DNA of 64,000 nt from Chelativorans sp. Marseille-P2723 (GTDB taxonomy: Bacteria > Pseudomonadota > Alphaproteobacteria > Rhizobiales > Rhizobiaceae), in the NCBI RefSeq assembly GCF_902809845.1, contig NZ_CADDWI010000012.1:126802-190801 (forward strand). The letters are read 5' to 3'. A model generated the notes under the pieces. That model made no database searches and was not told the DNA's origin. It saw nothing but the letters and a program-made list of their open reading frames with translations. Positions 28,267 through 36,941 of the stretch are shown here, piece after piece; position 1 is the first letter of the stretch, and every line of letters begins with the position of its first letter. The position numbers and the translations under genes were made by a program.

Positions 28267-28330
28267 ATTTCCATTGCCAGAGACATGCCTCAATATCGGA
28301 GTCGATCATGACAGCGCTGGAGCTTTTCGC

Positions 28331-29680
28331 GTGAGCCCCAAGGACGGAGTGCGCACAGCACCGCCGATTGCCTCCCGCGTCTCACGCGTCGTCGTCGTGG
28401 GCGCAGGCTTTGCAGGGCTGGAAGTGGCTCGGGAGTTGGGTCGCGCGGGGCTGCCGGTGGTGCTGATCGACCGGCAGAACCATCATCTCTTCCAACCGCT
28501 TCTCTATCAGGTAGCTACCGCTGCGCTTTCGGCGACGGATATTGCCGAGCCGATCCGCAAGATCCTGCGCCGCTATGACAGCGTCCAGGTGCTTCTGGGC
28601 GAAGTGACCGAGACCGACACTGACAACCAGACCATCACCCTCGCGGATGGCTCATCCTTCGGCTATGACTATCTGGTCCTTGCACCGGGTGCCTCTCACA
28701 GCTATTTCGGCCATTCCGAATGGAGTGAAAGGGCCCCCGGCCTCAAATCGCTCACCGACGCACGCTTCATCCGAGCCCGCGCGTTGCTCGCCTTCGAGCG
28801 AGCGGAGCGAACAATCGACCCCGCAGAACAGTCACGGCTCATGACCATTGTCATTGTCGGCGGCGGCCCGACGGGAGTGGAACTTGCAGGCTCGCTTGCC
28901 GAACTCAGCCGGTATACGCTCGCACGCGACTTTCGAAGCGCAAGGCCGGAAGCTGCCCGGATCGTGTTGATCGAAGCGGGTCCGCGAATCCTCTCCGGCT
29001 TTTCGGAGGAAATATCGGATTATGCTCACCGACGGCTTGAGAAGCTCGGCGTGGAAATCTCGACCAGCAAACCCGTAGAAGATATCGGCGAAGGCACAAT
29101 TAGCTTTGGCGGCAGCATCATGCCCGTCGGCCTTGTACTCTGGGCGGCGGGGGTAGCAGCGTCGCCACTGGGCTCTAAGCTGGGTGCACCGCTGGATAAA
29201 GCAGGCAGGGTGCTGGTGGACGAGACAATGCGCCCGAAGGGTTCTACGAATGTCTTTGTGCTGGGCGATGCAGCCTTGTTCACCGGCAAGGATGGACAAC
29301 CGCTGCCGGGGCTTGCACAGGTAGCGAAGCAACAGGGTCGTCACCTTGGACGCGCGCTTGTCCGTCATATGAAAGAGGGCACGGCTCTCCCCCCGTTTGA
29401 ATATAGGAGCCGTGGCAATACGGCCATTGTTGGCCGCCACGCGGCAGTTTTCGAGCGGGGCCGTTTCAAGCTAAAAGGCTGGCTAGCCTGGGCAGCCTGG
29501 GCGATCATTCATGTCTACCTGTTGGTTGGCTTCCAGAACCGGATGCTCGTCTCGCTGCAATGGTTCTGGCGCTACATCACCTTCGAGCGCGGCGCCCGTG
29601 TGATGTATGACGACACGTTTGATATCCGCCAGGCCAGAACGCCGGCGGCGGGCCAGCCAGCGTCCAAGGTGGAGGAATGA
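28331..29680 (+). CDS. type II NADH:quinone oxidoreductase (NDH-2)
   Basis: A single-subunit, non-proton-pumping NADH dehydrogenase of about 449 residues. The FAD-binding motif VVVGAGFAGLEVARELG is near residue 20 and the NADH-binding motif VIVGGGPTGVELAGSLAEL near residue 177; LYQVATAALS and VFVLGDAALF are the quinone/FAD signatures. The C-terminus has a hydrophobic stretch (AWAAWAIIHVYLLVGF) for membrane attachment. The start is taken as GTG 28331 (GGAG ten bases upstream), downstream of the promoter; the frame is open to 28202. Uncoupled NADH oxidation fits stress conditions. Confidence 0.9.
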   Translation: MSPKDGVRTAPPIASRVSRVVVVGAGFAGLEVARELGRAGLPVVLIDRQNHHLFQPLLYQVATAALSATDIAEPIRKILRRYDSVQVLLGEVTETDTDNQTITLADGSSFGYDYLVLAPGASHSYFGHSEWSERAPGLKSLTDARFIRARALLAFERAERTIDPAEQSRLMTIVIVGGGPTGVELAGSLAELSRYTLARDFRSARPEAARIVLIEAGPRILSGFSEEISDYAHRRLEKLGVEISTSKPVEDIGEGTISFGGSIMPVGLVLWAAGVAASPLGSKLGAPLDKAGRVLVDETMRPKGSTNVFVLGDAALFTGKDGQPLPGLAQVAKQQGRHLGRALVRHMKEGTALPPFEYRSRGNTAIVGRHAAVFERGRFKLKGWLAWAAWAIIHVYLLVGFQNRMLVSLQWFWRYITFERGARVMYDDTFDIRQARTPAAGQPASKVEE

Positions 29681-29900
29681 ATAGGCAGGCGTGTGCATCC
29701 GGCGCGGCAAGGATAACCACCCATGCGCCGGTAGTGGCCAGAGCTGCGTAGATCGGTTCGCAGCGGTGTTTATCCGGAACGAAATGTCTCCGCCCACAGC
29801 AGACTAGGAAAGAGGCAGGAGGATAACCGTGCAAGGGCGGCCAGACGCCCTTTCAGTGGAGATCGCCTGTCGATCCTAAGATACCGAAACGGTCTAGGAG

Positions 29901-30464
29901 CTAAGGCCGCTCGGTCACGAAGGTCTGCACTGCGTATACCCGACCGCCTGCCGAGGCGACGCCGAACCCGAAAGCTTCAAGACGCGGATCGACGATATTG
30001 CGGCGGTGGCCACGGCTTGCCAGCCAGCGCTGATGGAAGGTGCGCATCTGTTCCACCGAAGCGCGGCAATTCACGCATTGATTGATGTTTTCGGCGATGA
30101 TGCGCCAATCGCCGCCGCCGCTCGCGCGGTAGCGGGAGCCGACGTCGCCCCGTTCCGGAGAGACGTGGGCATAGAAGCCTCGCCTGGCCATATCCTCCGC
30201 ATGTGCCTGCGCGGCGGCATCAAGCTGTGCTGACCGCCGCAGTTGCGGCACACCCTCTCTCCTTCGGGTCTGGTTGACGAGTGTCAGCGCTTCCTGGCGC
30301 AGTGCTCCGAGATCGGCAATCCTGTCCAGGTCATTATTGCTCAAGGGCTGCGATGCACAGCCGGCCACAATGAGTGCTATTGCCAGAAGGCCAGCGACCG
30401 CTTTTAACGAACCAACAATGTTCAATACCAAGTCCCAACCCCCATTTTGCGCATGAAAGCGCAA
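29901..30464 (-). CDS. CAP (SCP/PR-1) domain lipoprotein
   Basis: A signal peptide with lipobox IVAGC (Cys at about residue 36 in the longest form) precedes a cysteine-rich secretory protein/SCP-like domain with its conserved parts: RREGVPQLRRSAQLDAAAQAHAEDMA, then FYAHVSPERGDVGSRY, IAENINQ and WLASRGHRRNIVDP. Bacterial CAP proteins of the YkwD type are extracytoplasmic and of unknown activity. The TTG at 30464 is the longest possible start; TTG at 30431 or 30425 would give a more typical lipoprotein signal, so the boundary is uncertain. Confidence 0.82.
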   Translation of the reverse strand: MRFHAQNGGWDLVLNIVGSLKAVAGLLAIALIVAGCASQPLSNNDLDRIADLGALRQEALTLVNQTRRREGVPQLRRSAQLDAAAQAHAEDMARRGFYAHVSPERGDVGSRYRASGGGDWRIIAENINQCVNCRASVEQMRTFHQRWLASRGHRRNIVDPRLEAFGFGVASAGGRVYAVQTFVTERP

Positions 30465-31021
30465 TCAAGTCAGCCCCGCTCCGGCTTCTCAACGTTGCTC
30501 GGCTGGTCTGTCCCCTTCGTCGGAAGGGCCACCGAGTCCACCTCGCTCTGCGTCCTGTAGGGCGACGCCTGCCGAGGGCGACTTCGCAAGCATTGTCTCC
30601 GGCCAAGTCAGGATCCATCCTGGGGGGAATTCTTGTATGTTTTGTGGCAGTACTGTCTCCTGCCGTTCATCCACATTCTTTCCGGTGCTTATAGAGGCAG
30701 GGCATCGGTGATCATAGAATTTACCCCGCCTGATTCCAGTGGAATGGTGGCTGCCAGTCACAACGATGAGATACTGGCGAGCATCCGAATCCATATAAAT
30801 GAAAAGCCTCGCGCCGCTTCCGGCAGGCAGGCGGGCGCGCCAGATCTCGCTTCCGTCGCAACATCAAGAACGTACCCCCTCGAACACTCAGCAGAATGCG
30901 CCGGAATAAGTACTATCCGCTGGCCGAACCCATTACGTTCCGCAAATGTCGGATACGTGCTGTCATGAGAGGATCCACGGAACCGCTTCCGTGGACCGGT
31001 TGTGGTAACAACGCTTAAGGC
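30465..31021. other. gene-poor region between CAP and yciF genes
   Basis: No convincing gene in 557 bp. Frames 30489-30794 (minus) and 30633-30968 (plus) have no recognisable domain and cross one another. A perfect hairpin TCCACGGAA - CCGC - TTCCGTGGA at 30974-30995 lies just past the yciF stop. Composition is close to the surroundings. Confidence 0.4.
30974..30995 (-). terminator. hairpin downstream of yciF
   Basis: TCCACGGAA (30974-30982) pairs perfectly with TTCCGTGGA (30987-30995) around a 4-base loop, 26 bp after the stop codon of the minus-strand yciF gene. There is no T run, so its efficiency as terminator is uncertain. Confidence 0.55.
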
Positions 31022-31516
31022 TTACGCCGCCTTCTGGTTAGCCTCCTGTTCAGCCAGCTTGGTGAGCAGCGCGTCAGCTTTCTTTTCCTCTTCCAGGTTC
31101 TCCTCGAAGAGCTTTACCGCCTCATCCATGCCAAGCTGACGAGCCCATGTCCGCAATGTGCCGTAGCGGGCGATCTCATAGTGCTCGATCGACTGGTTCG
31201 CAGAGACAAGGCCGGCATCGAGGGCATCGGAGTCCGAGAACTCCTCCATGATTTCTTCCCCTTCGGCGACCAGGCCCTGCATGGCCTCGCACGTCTTGCC
31301 ACGGGGTGTTTTGTCAAGCGTTTCGAAGACTTTCTCCAGCCGCTCGATCTGCTTCTCCGTTTCTTTGCGATGATTTTCCAACGCCTTCTTCAACTCTTCG
31401 GAGCGAGCGGCTTTTCCCATCTTCGGCAAGACACGCAAAACCTGTTTTTCAGCGCTATAGATGTCCTTCAAGGTGTCCAGCATGAGATTCTCAAGGGTGC
31501 GGCTCTGGCTGGCCAT
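31022..31516 (-). CDS. yciF: YciE/YciF ferroxidase-like protein (DUF892)
   Basis: A 164-residue all-helical protein of the ferritin-like DUF892 family: ENLMLDTLKDIYSAEKQVLRVLPKM at the N-terminus (metal ligands expected in the D…E…E pattern), AARSEELKKALENHRKETEKQIERLEKVF, and SIEHYEIARYGTLRTWARQLG. Members are stress-induced in enterobacteria and are a classical target of EcfG in rhizobia. An EcfG-type promoter lies 29-60 bp upstream and GGAGAAG precedes the ATG. Iron oxidation or storage is inferred from the fold. Confidence 0.9.
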   Translation of the reverse strand: MASQSRTLENLMLDTLKDIYSAEKQVLRVLPKMGKAARSEELKKALENHRKETEKQIERLEKVFETLDKTPRGKTCEAMQGLVAEGEEIMEEFSDSDALDAGLVSANQSIEHYEIARYGTLRTWARQLGMDEAVKLFEENLEEEKKADALLTKLAEQEANQKAA

Positions 31517-31551
31517 TGTGCTTCTCCGTTTCCGTTTCTGGCAGGCTTACG

Positions 31552-31576
31552 AACCTTCCTCGCAGCGTTGTGTTCC
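31552..31576 (-). promoter_or_regulatory. EcfG-type promoter for yciF
   Basis: Minus-strand GGAAC (plus 31572-31576) is followed after 17 bases by GTT (plus 31552-31554), as GGAAC-N16-GGTT. Predicted transcript start near 31545, about 29 nt before the ATG at 31516. Confidence 0.78.
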
Positions 31577-31702
31577 ATGGCGCAGCGGCAGGTGATCTAA
31601 CGTTAATTTTTATCTCCCATGGGCGAACCTTTCGGCAGATCAGAAGGTTGGAACGGCGAGACAGGCGCTACGACCGCTTTCGTTGCTGCGCGAGGATTCA
31701 AG

Positions 31703-32140
31703 ATGAGTGGGACCGGGCTCGAAGTCTTGGACAAGACCATTCAAACCACGAATATTTGGCTGAATGAGATCATGAAGGACCATGGTAACAACCGTCAGGT
31801 TGCCTGGCATATTCTCGGCGCTGTGCTGAAGGCACTGCGGGACCGTCTGCCGGCCGACCTTGCGGCCCATCTCGGAGCAGAGCTGCCGCTTCTCGTTCGC
31901 GGCCTCTACTACGACCAGTACAAGCCTTCGCGGCAGCCGGACATCACGCGCACGCTCGATGCTTTCCTGGAGCGGGTGAAGGAAGGACTTGCCAACATCC
32001 GGCCCGTTGATCCGAAAGAAGCCACACGATCGGTATTCAAGGTTATCGCGCATCATGTGGATCTGGGCCAGTCAGCCAAGGTGCGCGATGCGCTTCCAAA
32101 GGAAGTCCAGGCCCTTTGGCCGGAGAGTGTTGGCGTCTGA
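31703..32140 (+). CDS. DUF2267 protein
   Basis: A 145-residue helical protein with the DUF2267 pattern: LDKTIQTTNIWLNEI, NRQVAWHILGAVLKALRDRLPADLAAHLGAELPLLVRGLYYDQY, and FLERVKEGL…ATRSVFKVIAHHVDLGQSAKVRDALPKEVQALWP. DUF2267 proteins occur in stress-gene clusters with phosphoribosyltransferases and Hsp20, but their role is unknown. ATG 31703 is used because the upstream extension from 31619 lies outside the domain. A phosphoribosyltransferase gene follows. Confidence 0.88.
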   Translation: MSGTGLEVLDKTIQTTNIWLNEIMKDHGNNRQVAWHILGAVLKALRDRLPADLAAHLGAELPLLVRGLYYDQYKPSRQPDITRTLDAFLERVKEGLANIRPVDPKEATRSVFKVIAHHVDLGQSAKVRDALPKEVQALWPESVGV

Positions 32141-32276
32141 CCGATAATGCACGAGCGTTTGAGGAACAATGTCAGGAAGATGCGGATCGATCCCGATCGT
32201 TTCCATCGGCTGCCTGGATGCCGGCGCCTTCATCCGATGGACCACGGCATCCCGGCGAAACGCGCGGGATGACAGG

Positions 32277-32951
32277 ATGTGCGGTAAGCAGAGCGTGTTC
32301 AGGGACCGCCAGGACGCGGGACAGCGTCTGGCGGTCCAGCTATCTCATCTGAAGGACGCGCGGCCGGTCGTGCTCGCACTTCCGCGCGGCGGCGTCCCTG
32401 TAGGCCTTGAGGCGGCAAAGGCCCTGAAAGCTCCTCTTGAACTTCTCCTGGTGCGCAAGCTTGGCGCGCCCGGCCATGCCGAATACGGCATCGGCGCTGT
32501 GGTTAATGGTGCAGAGCCACAACTCGTCCTAAACGAGGAGGCGATTTCCCTCGTCAATCCCTCGCAGGAATATGTGGATGCGGAGATGCGGAGGCAGCTT
32601 GCCCGGATCAAACAGCTTCGGCAGAAATACCTTTCAGACCGCAAGCCCATCCCCCTTTCTGGCCGCGTCGTCATCGTCATCGATGATGGCATAGCGACGG
32701 GCAGCACCGTACGGGCTGCACTGAAGGGGATAAGACGCTCAGGCCCCTCCCGCATCGTGCTTGCCGTTCCCGTCGCGCCGCGCGAAGCCATCGAAGCTCT
32801 GCGCGAGGAAGCGGACGAGGTGATCTGTCTTAGCAATCCATCCAATTTCCGGGCGGTAGGGCTCCACTACGAAAATTTCGAACAAACGAGCGATGCGGAT
32901 GTTGTTGCTTGCCTGGATGCGGCGCTGCGATGGCAAGCCGCTGCAAACTGA
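32277..32951 (+). CDS. phosphoribosyltransferase family protein
   Basis: The type I PRTase fold is shown by VVLALPRGGVPVGLEAAKAL near the N-terminus and the PRPP loop VVIVIDDGIATGSTVRAAL at about residues 120-139. The start RQDAGQRLAVQL… is typical of the standalone PRTases found in stress clusters beside DUF2267, Hsp20 or dienelactone hydrolase genes. The base substrate is unknown. The start is uncertain between ATG 32277 and GTG 32295; upstream in-frame sequence from 32169 looks non-coding. Confidence 0.85.
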   Translation: MCGKQSVFRDRQDAGQRLAVQLSHLKDARPVVLALPRGGVPVGLEAAKALKAPLELLLVRKLGAPGHAEYGIGAVVNGAEPQLVLNEEAISLVNPSQEYVDAEMRRQLARIKQLRQKYLSDRKPIPLSGRVVIVIDDGIATGSTVRAALKGIRRSGPSRIVLAVPVAPREAIEALREEADEVICLSNPSNFRAVGLHYENFEQTSDADVVACLDAALRWQAAAN

Positions 32952-33067
32952 CCGCCCGGAGAAAAGCATATGCTTCTCAGACTTGAAATCCCGCCCGTTC
33001 AAATGGCAGCAGAACTTCCCCCGCTTTTGCGCCGCGATGCTTCCTCATACTATGAGAGGTATTGCCG

Positions 33068-34153
33068 ATGAAGATCGCTCAGATTGCTCCCTTGGCCGAA
33101 AGTGTCCCCCCCCAGCTTTACGGCGGGACTGAGCGGATCGTCTCCTACCTGACGGAAGAACTTGTGCGCCAGGGGCATGACGTGACCCTTTTTGCATCCG
33201 GAGACTCGGTTACTGCTGCCGAGTTGGTTCCCTGCAGCAAAGGCGCTCTTCGCCTCGATCCCGACATTCGCGATCCGCTCCCGTACTATCTCATCCTTCT
33301 TGAAGAGGTGCGCCGCAGAGCCGACGAGTTCGACATTCTGCATTTTCACATCGATCTGTTGCATTTCCCTCTGATCCGCCCCTTCGCACACCGCACGGTG
33401 ACAACCTTGCACGGAAGGCTCGATCTGCCGGACCTTGTCCCTTTTTACCAGGCGTTCCGCGAGATTCCCGTTGTTCCCATTTCGAACGACCAGCGGCGGC
33501 CGCTGCCGATGGCTAACTGGGTGACCACCATCCATCACGGCCTCCCACTCGACGCCCTCCCGTTCAGCCCTTCACCGACGGAAGGCTATCTTGCATTCTT
33601 GGGCAGAATCTCGCCGGAGAAAAGGCCAGACCGTGCGATAGAGATCGCTTCGCGACTTAATATGCCGCTTAAGATAGCGGCGAAGGTTGACCGTGCGGAA
33701 AAGGCTTACTGGGACAATGTTATCGCTCCAATGATCGCTCGAAATCCGAATTTCGAGTATGTAGGCGAGGTGAACGATCGCACGAAGGCCGAGTTCCTGG
33801 GCAACGCCTGCGCCCTTCTCTTCCCCATTGACTGGCCTGAACCGTTCGGCCTCGTGATGATTGAGGCAATGTCCTGCGGCACGCCAGTGATCGCCTTCCG
33901 CCACGGCTCGGTTCCCGAGGTGGTGGATCACGGTGTTTCTGGGTTCATTGTTGACTCAGTTGAGGAGGCTGTTGAGTTCGTGCCAAGGGCCTGCGAGATG
34001 AGTCGGGCCGGTGTACGCCGCCGCTTCGAGGAGCGCTTTACGGTCGACCGCATGGCGACAGATTATGTTGCCGTCTACGAGCGCCTGCTGCATCACCGCT
34101 TGCCCACCGTGCCGTTCCCGGTCGAGGCTACAAGGGCGACCATTATCGGGTGA
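33068..34153 (+). CDS. glycosyltransferase family 4
   Basis: A 361-residue GT-B glycosyltransferase. The N-terminal half begins MKIAQIAPLAESVPPQLYGG with TERIVSYLTEELVRQGHDVTLF and the acceptor-side DILHFHID; the C-terminal half has FLGRISPEKRPD (alpha-phosphate contact) and the E-x7-E signature EPFGLVMIEAMSCGTPVIAF. ATG 33068 is favoured over TTG 33062. The gene is followed 28 bp later by the debranching-type glucosidase gene, a pairing found in many alphaproteobacteria and suggesting a role in making or recycling a glucan or compatible-solute sugar under stress. Confidence 0.88.
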   Translation: MKIAQIAPLAESVPPQLYGGTERIVSYLTEELVRQGHDVTLFASGDSVTAAELVPCSKGALRLDPDIRDPLPYYLILLEEVRRRADEFDILHFHIDLLHFPLIRPFAHRTVTTLHGRLDLPDLVPFYQAFREIPVVPISNDQRRPLPMANWVTTIHHGLPLDALPFSPSPTEGYLAFLGRISPEKRPDRAIEIASRLNMPLKIAAKVDRAEKAYWDNVIAPMIARNPNFEYVGEVNDRTKAEFLGNACALLFPIDWPEPFGLVMIEAMSCGTPVIAFRHGSVPEVVDHGVSGFIVDSVEEAVEFVPRACEMSRAGVRRRFEERFTVDRMATDYVAVYERLLHHRLPTVPFPVEATRATIIG

Positions 34154-34181
34154 CGCGCCGCTATCGCAGGAGGAACGCACG

Positions 34182-36386
34182 ATGACCGAAGGTACGAACC
34201 TCCTTGAGCCGCAACCGGCAGAGTTTGGCACCGCCCGGACGCCGCAATTCTTCATCGCGGCCACGGCTCCCCTTCAGGAGCGGCGGCCTCGCACGCAGAA
34301 ATATGGCGACACATTCTCCATGTTCGACCACAATGGAGATGCGCTTTCAGGCCCTGGAAGTTCCGAGGGCCTCTACCATCGCGATATGCGCCATCTTTCA
34401 CATTTCTACATGACGATCTGCGGAGAGCGGCCGTTGCTTCTCAGCTCCATGCTCCGAGACGACAACGCGCTGCTCGTGTTCGATCTTGCCAATCCAAACC
34501 TTTATGAGAACGGCCAGCTCGTACTTCAGCACGACCTGATCCACATCCGCCGTACACGATTCTTGTGGGATGCCACCTGCTTTGAACGCATCTCGTTGCG
34601 GAATTTTGACGAGGTTTCCCGGAGAGTCACCATCGAGCTTGCTTTCGCCGCCGATTTTGCCGATCTTTTCGAGGTGCGTGGCGCGCGTCGCCCCAGACGC
34701 GGGACCATGCATGTGCCAAAGGTAGAGGGGAACCGCGTCACACTATCCTATACGGGCCTTGATGATGTCGTGCGGCGGACGGTGCTCCGCTTCGACCCGG
34801 CGCCTGTCAAGCTCGACGGCTCCCACGCCACCTGGAAAGTGGACGTCAAGCCGGGCCAATCATGCCAGATCTTCATCGACGTGACCTGCAGCGGGGATGC
34901 GCCCGAGTTTGAACCTCATCGCCAATTCTTTTCGAGCTTGGCGGAAGCCCGCCGCGCAATGCGCAGCCTTTCCGGCGGGGCTGCCTCGGTGACGACATCG
35001 AACGACGTGTTCAATGAAATTGTCCGCCGTTCGGTGGCCGATCTCTACATGCTTGTCACCAGGACGCAGGAGGGCCCCTTTCCGTATGCCGGGATACCCT
35101 GGTTCAGTACCGCATTCGGCCGTGACGCTCTTATCACAGCGATGCAGACGCTGTGGCTAGACCCGGCTATCGCATGCGGCGTTCTCAAACATCTGGCAGC
35201 CAATCAGGCCAAAGAAGAAGACCCCGTGGCGGACGCCGAACCAGGCAAGATCCTGCACGAGCTTCGTTATGGCGAAATGGCCGAGCTCGGCGAAGTACCA
35301 TTCCGCCGCTACTATGGCAGTGTCGACTCCACGCCGCTGTTCGTCATGCTGGCAGGGGCTTACCTGGAACGCACTGGAGATCTGGAAACGATCAAAGGGC
35401 TTTGGCCGAATATCGAGGCTGCCCTTTCCTGGATCTCAGAACATGGCGACCGTGACGGTGACGGTTTCGTGGAATACGGCCGGCGCACGATGGTCGGGCT
35501 TGCCAATCAGGGCTGGAAGGACAGCTACGATGCCATCTTCCATGCCGATGGCAGGCTTGCCATCGGGCCGATTGCCTTGTGCGAGGTCCAGGCCTATGTC
35601 TACGGCGCGCTGAAGGCGGCCGCGTTCATGGCGAGCGTCATGGAAATGCGGGAGCGCTTCTTGGTGCTCGAAATGGCGGCCGAAGAACTGCGCGAAAACT
35701 TCGACAGCACGTTCTTTGACAAAGAACTCGGCACATATGTTCTGGCTCTCGATGGTGAAAAGAAGCCATGCCGTGTTCGCGCGTCGAACGCGGGCCATAC
35801 CCTGTTCACCGGCATCGCCTTTCCCGAGCGCGCCCCTTCCGTCGTCGCCACGCTCATGAACAGCAACTCCTTTTCGGGCTGGGGCATCCGCACCGTCGCA
35901 ACCACGGAAAAGCGCTACAATCCCATGAGCTACCATAATGGTTCCGTTTGGCCGCACGACAACGCGCTGATCGCCGCCGGGTTTGCTCGCTATGGCTTTC
36001 GCGGTGAGGCCGCCCGGGTGTTCGAGGGAGTCGCCATGTCCTCCACCTATATTGACCTGCGCAGGCTGCCAGAGCTCTTTTGCGGTTTCCCACGCCAGCG
36101 CAGCCGCGGCCCCACCTTCTACCCCGTCGCGTGCTCGCCCCAGGCGTGGGCGGCGGTGGCGCCACTCTCGCTTCTCCAATCATGTCTCGGCATGACTTTC
36201 GATTGCACCGAGGGAGCTCTGTTATTCCACCAACCGATGCTGCCTGAATTCCTTGACGAGGTGATGTTGCGGAACATCACCCTGCCGCAGGGCAAGGTGG
36301 ACGTGCTCCTGCGCCGCATAGACACGGAGGTTGTGGTCCAGGTTCTTCAGCGGGTCGGGAACATCCGCGTCACCATGACCCATTAA
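34182..36386 (+). CDS. glycogen debranching enzyme-like (amylo-alpha-1,6-glucosidase type)
   Basis: 734 residues starting MTEGTNLLEPQPAEF, with AGGAGG nine bases before ATG. Residues about 30-240 form the N-terminal 'GDE N bis' beta-sandwich domain (QKYGDTFSMFDHNGDAL, GLYHRDMRHLSHF), and residues about 290-720 form an (alpha/alpha)6 barrel of GH15/GH63/MGH1 type: GPFPYAGIPWFSTAFGRDALITAMQTLWLDP, VEYGRRTMVGLANQGWKDSYDA, YHNGSVWPHDNALIA. Expected to hydrolyse alpha-1,6 or related alpha-glucosidic bonds in the cytoplasm. The longer frame from 34011 overlaps the glycosyltransferase and is rejected. It forms a probable operon with the upstream GT4. Confidence 0.9.
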   Translation: MTEGTNLLEPQPAEFGTARTPQFFIAATAPLQERRPRTQKYGDTFSMFDHNGDALSGPGSSEGLYHRDMRHLSHFYMTICGERPLLLSSMLRDDNALLVFDLANPNLYENGQLVLQHDLIHIRRTRFLWDATCFERISLRNFDEVSRRVTIELAFAADFADLFEVRGARRPRRGTMHVPKVEGNRVTLSYTGLDDVVRRTVLRFDPAPVKLDGSHATWKVDVKPGQSCQIFIDVTCSGDAPEFEPHRQFFSSLAEARRAMRSLSGGAASVTTSNDVFNEIVRRSVADLYMLVTRTQEGPFPYAGIPWFSTAFGRDALITAMQTLWLDPAIACGVLKHLAANQAKEEDPVADAEPGKILHELRYGEMAELGEVPFRRYYGSVDSTPLFVMLAGAYLERTGDLETIKGLWPNIEAALSWISEHGDRDGDGFVEYGRRTMVGLANQGWKDSYDAIFHADGRLAIGPIALCEVQAYVYGALKAAAFMASVMEMRERFLVLEMAAEELRENFDSTFFDKELGTYVLALDGEKKPCRVRASNAGHTLFTGIAFPERAPSVVATLMNSNSFSGWGIRTVATTEKRYNPMSYHNGSVWPHDNALIAAGFARYGFRGEAARVFEGVAMSSTYIDLRRLPELFCGFPRQRSRGPTFYPVACSPQAWAAVAPLSLLQSCLGMTFDCTEGALLFHQPMLPEFLDEVMLRNITLPQGKVDVLLRRIDTEVVVQVLQRVGNIRVTMTH

Positions 36387-36505
36387 GAATGCGTGAAAAT
36401 CCGCGGCTGGCATGGCGACTGGGCGCTCATTGCCGCTTTTCGGGTTTGTGATGTGGAGATTTTCCACAGTGCGACAGAATTGCGCGCCTTTCAGGAGAAG
36501 TTTGC

Positions 36506-36534
36506 CTTTAAACCGCCGGCCTGGTCCCCTATGT
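36506..36534 (+). promoter_or_regulatory. RpoH-like promoter of the small RNA
   Basis: CTTTAA (36506-36511) is separated by 16 bases from CCTATGT (36528-36534). Alphaproteobacterial sigma-32 promoters have a CTTGAA-like -35 and a CCTATnT-like -10 element, so only one -35 base deviates. The predicted start near 36540-36541 puts the first hairpin at the RNA 5' end. Confidence 0.6.
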
Positions 36535-36539
36535 ACACG

Positions 36540-36669
36540 CCAAGTTCTCGACGGGGTCCCCCTCCTCCCATTTCCCCGGCGAGATGCGGCCAGCCTCACC
36601 TCCTCCCGAGTGCTGGCCGATCCTAAAGGCACCCGCCGGTCCTCCTCCCCCGGCGGGTGCTTTTTTTTT
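36540..36669 (+). ncRNA. alpha-r14/NfeR1-like 'cuckoo' small RNA with three anti-SD loops
   Basis: Three consecutive hairpins, each with CCTCCTCCC in its loop. Hairpin 1: CTCGACGGGG (36547-36556) with CCCCGGCGAG (36574-36583), one mismatch, loop motif 36561-36569. Hairpin 2: CGGCCAGC (36587-36594) with GCTGGCCG (36612-36619), perfect, loop motif 36599-36607. Hairpin 3: GCACCCGCCGG (36629-36639) with CCGGCGGGTGC (36650-36660), loop motif 36641-36649, followed by nine Ts, a classical intrinsic terminator. Triple anti-Shine-Dalgarno loops are the hallmark of alpha-r14/NfeR1 RNAs in rhizobia and resemble the CCUCCUCCC-motif RNAs of Rhodobacter. Such RNAs bind ribosome binding sites of many mRNAs, usually repressing uptake transporters. 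It runs towards gapR, nine bases away. Confidence 0.88.
36629..36669 (+). terminator. intrinsic terminator of the small RNA
   Basis: An 11-bp perfect GC-rich stem followed by nine consecutive T residues (36661-36669). On the other strand it lies just past the gapR stop and is preceded by A residues, so it may also serve gapR. Confidence 0.9.
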
Positions 36670-36677
36670 GGCTTCCA

Positions 36678-36941
36678 TTATACCATTCCGAGAGCCTGCT
36701 TGTAGAGCTCGATCATTGCCTCTTCCTCCTGCCGCTCCGCTTGGTCCTTCTTTCTCAGCCGAACGATAGTGCGCACCGCCTTCGTATCGAAGCCGACTCC
36801 CTTCATCTCCGCGTAGACTTCCTTGATGTCTTCGGCGATCGTCTGCTTCTCTTCTTCCAGACGCTCGATACGCTCGATGAAGGCACGGAGCTGCCCTGCT
36901 GCAACGGTTTGCGCGGTCTCGTTGGTGATGTCCTCGGCCAT
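36678..36941 (-). CDS. gapR: GapR-type nucleoid-associated protein (DUF2312)
   Basis: An 87-residue helical protein: [53 protein letters not shown], typical of DUF2312. In Caulobacter crescentus GapR is a nucleoid-associated protein that encircles overtwisted AT-rich DNA ahead of replication and transcription forks and stimulates topoisomerases. The whole family length is present. Start ATG 36941 is preceded by GGAG (CCGGAGAAAATC on the coding strand). Convergent with the small RNA; divergent from cpoB. Confidence 0.92.
   Translation of the reverse strand: MAEDITNETAQTVAAGQLRAFIERIERLEEEKQTIAEDIKEVYAEMKGVGFDTKAVRTIVRLRKKDQAERQEEEAMIELYKQALGMV

Noticed and set aside
31650-31684. GGAAC upstream of the DUF2267 gene
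   Set aside because: The next GTT is 27 bases away, too far for an EcfG -10 element.
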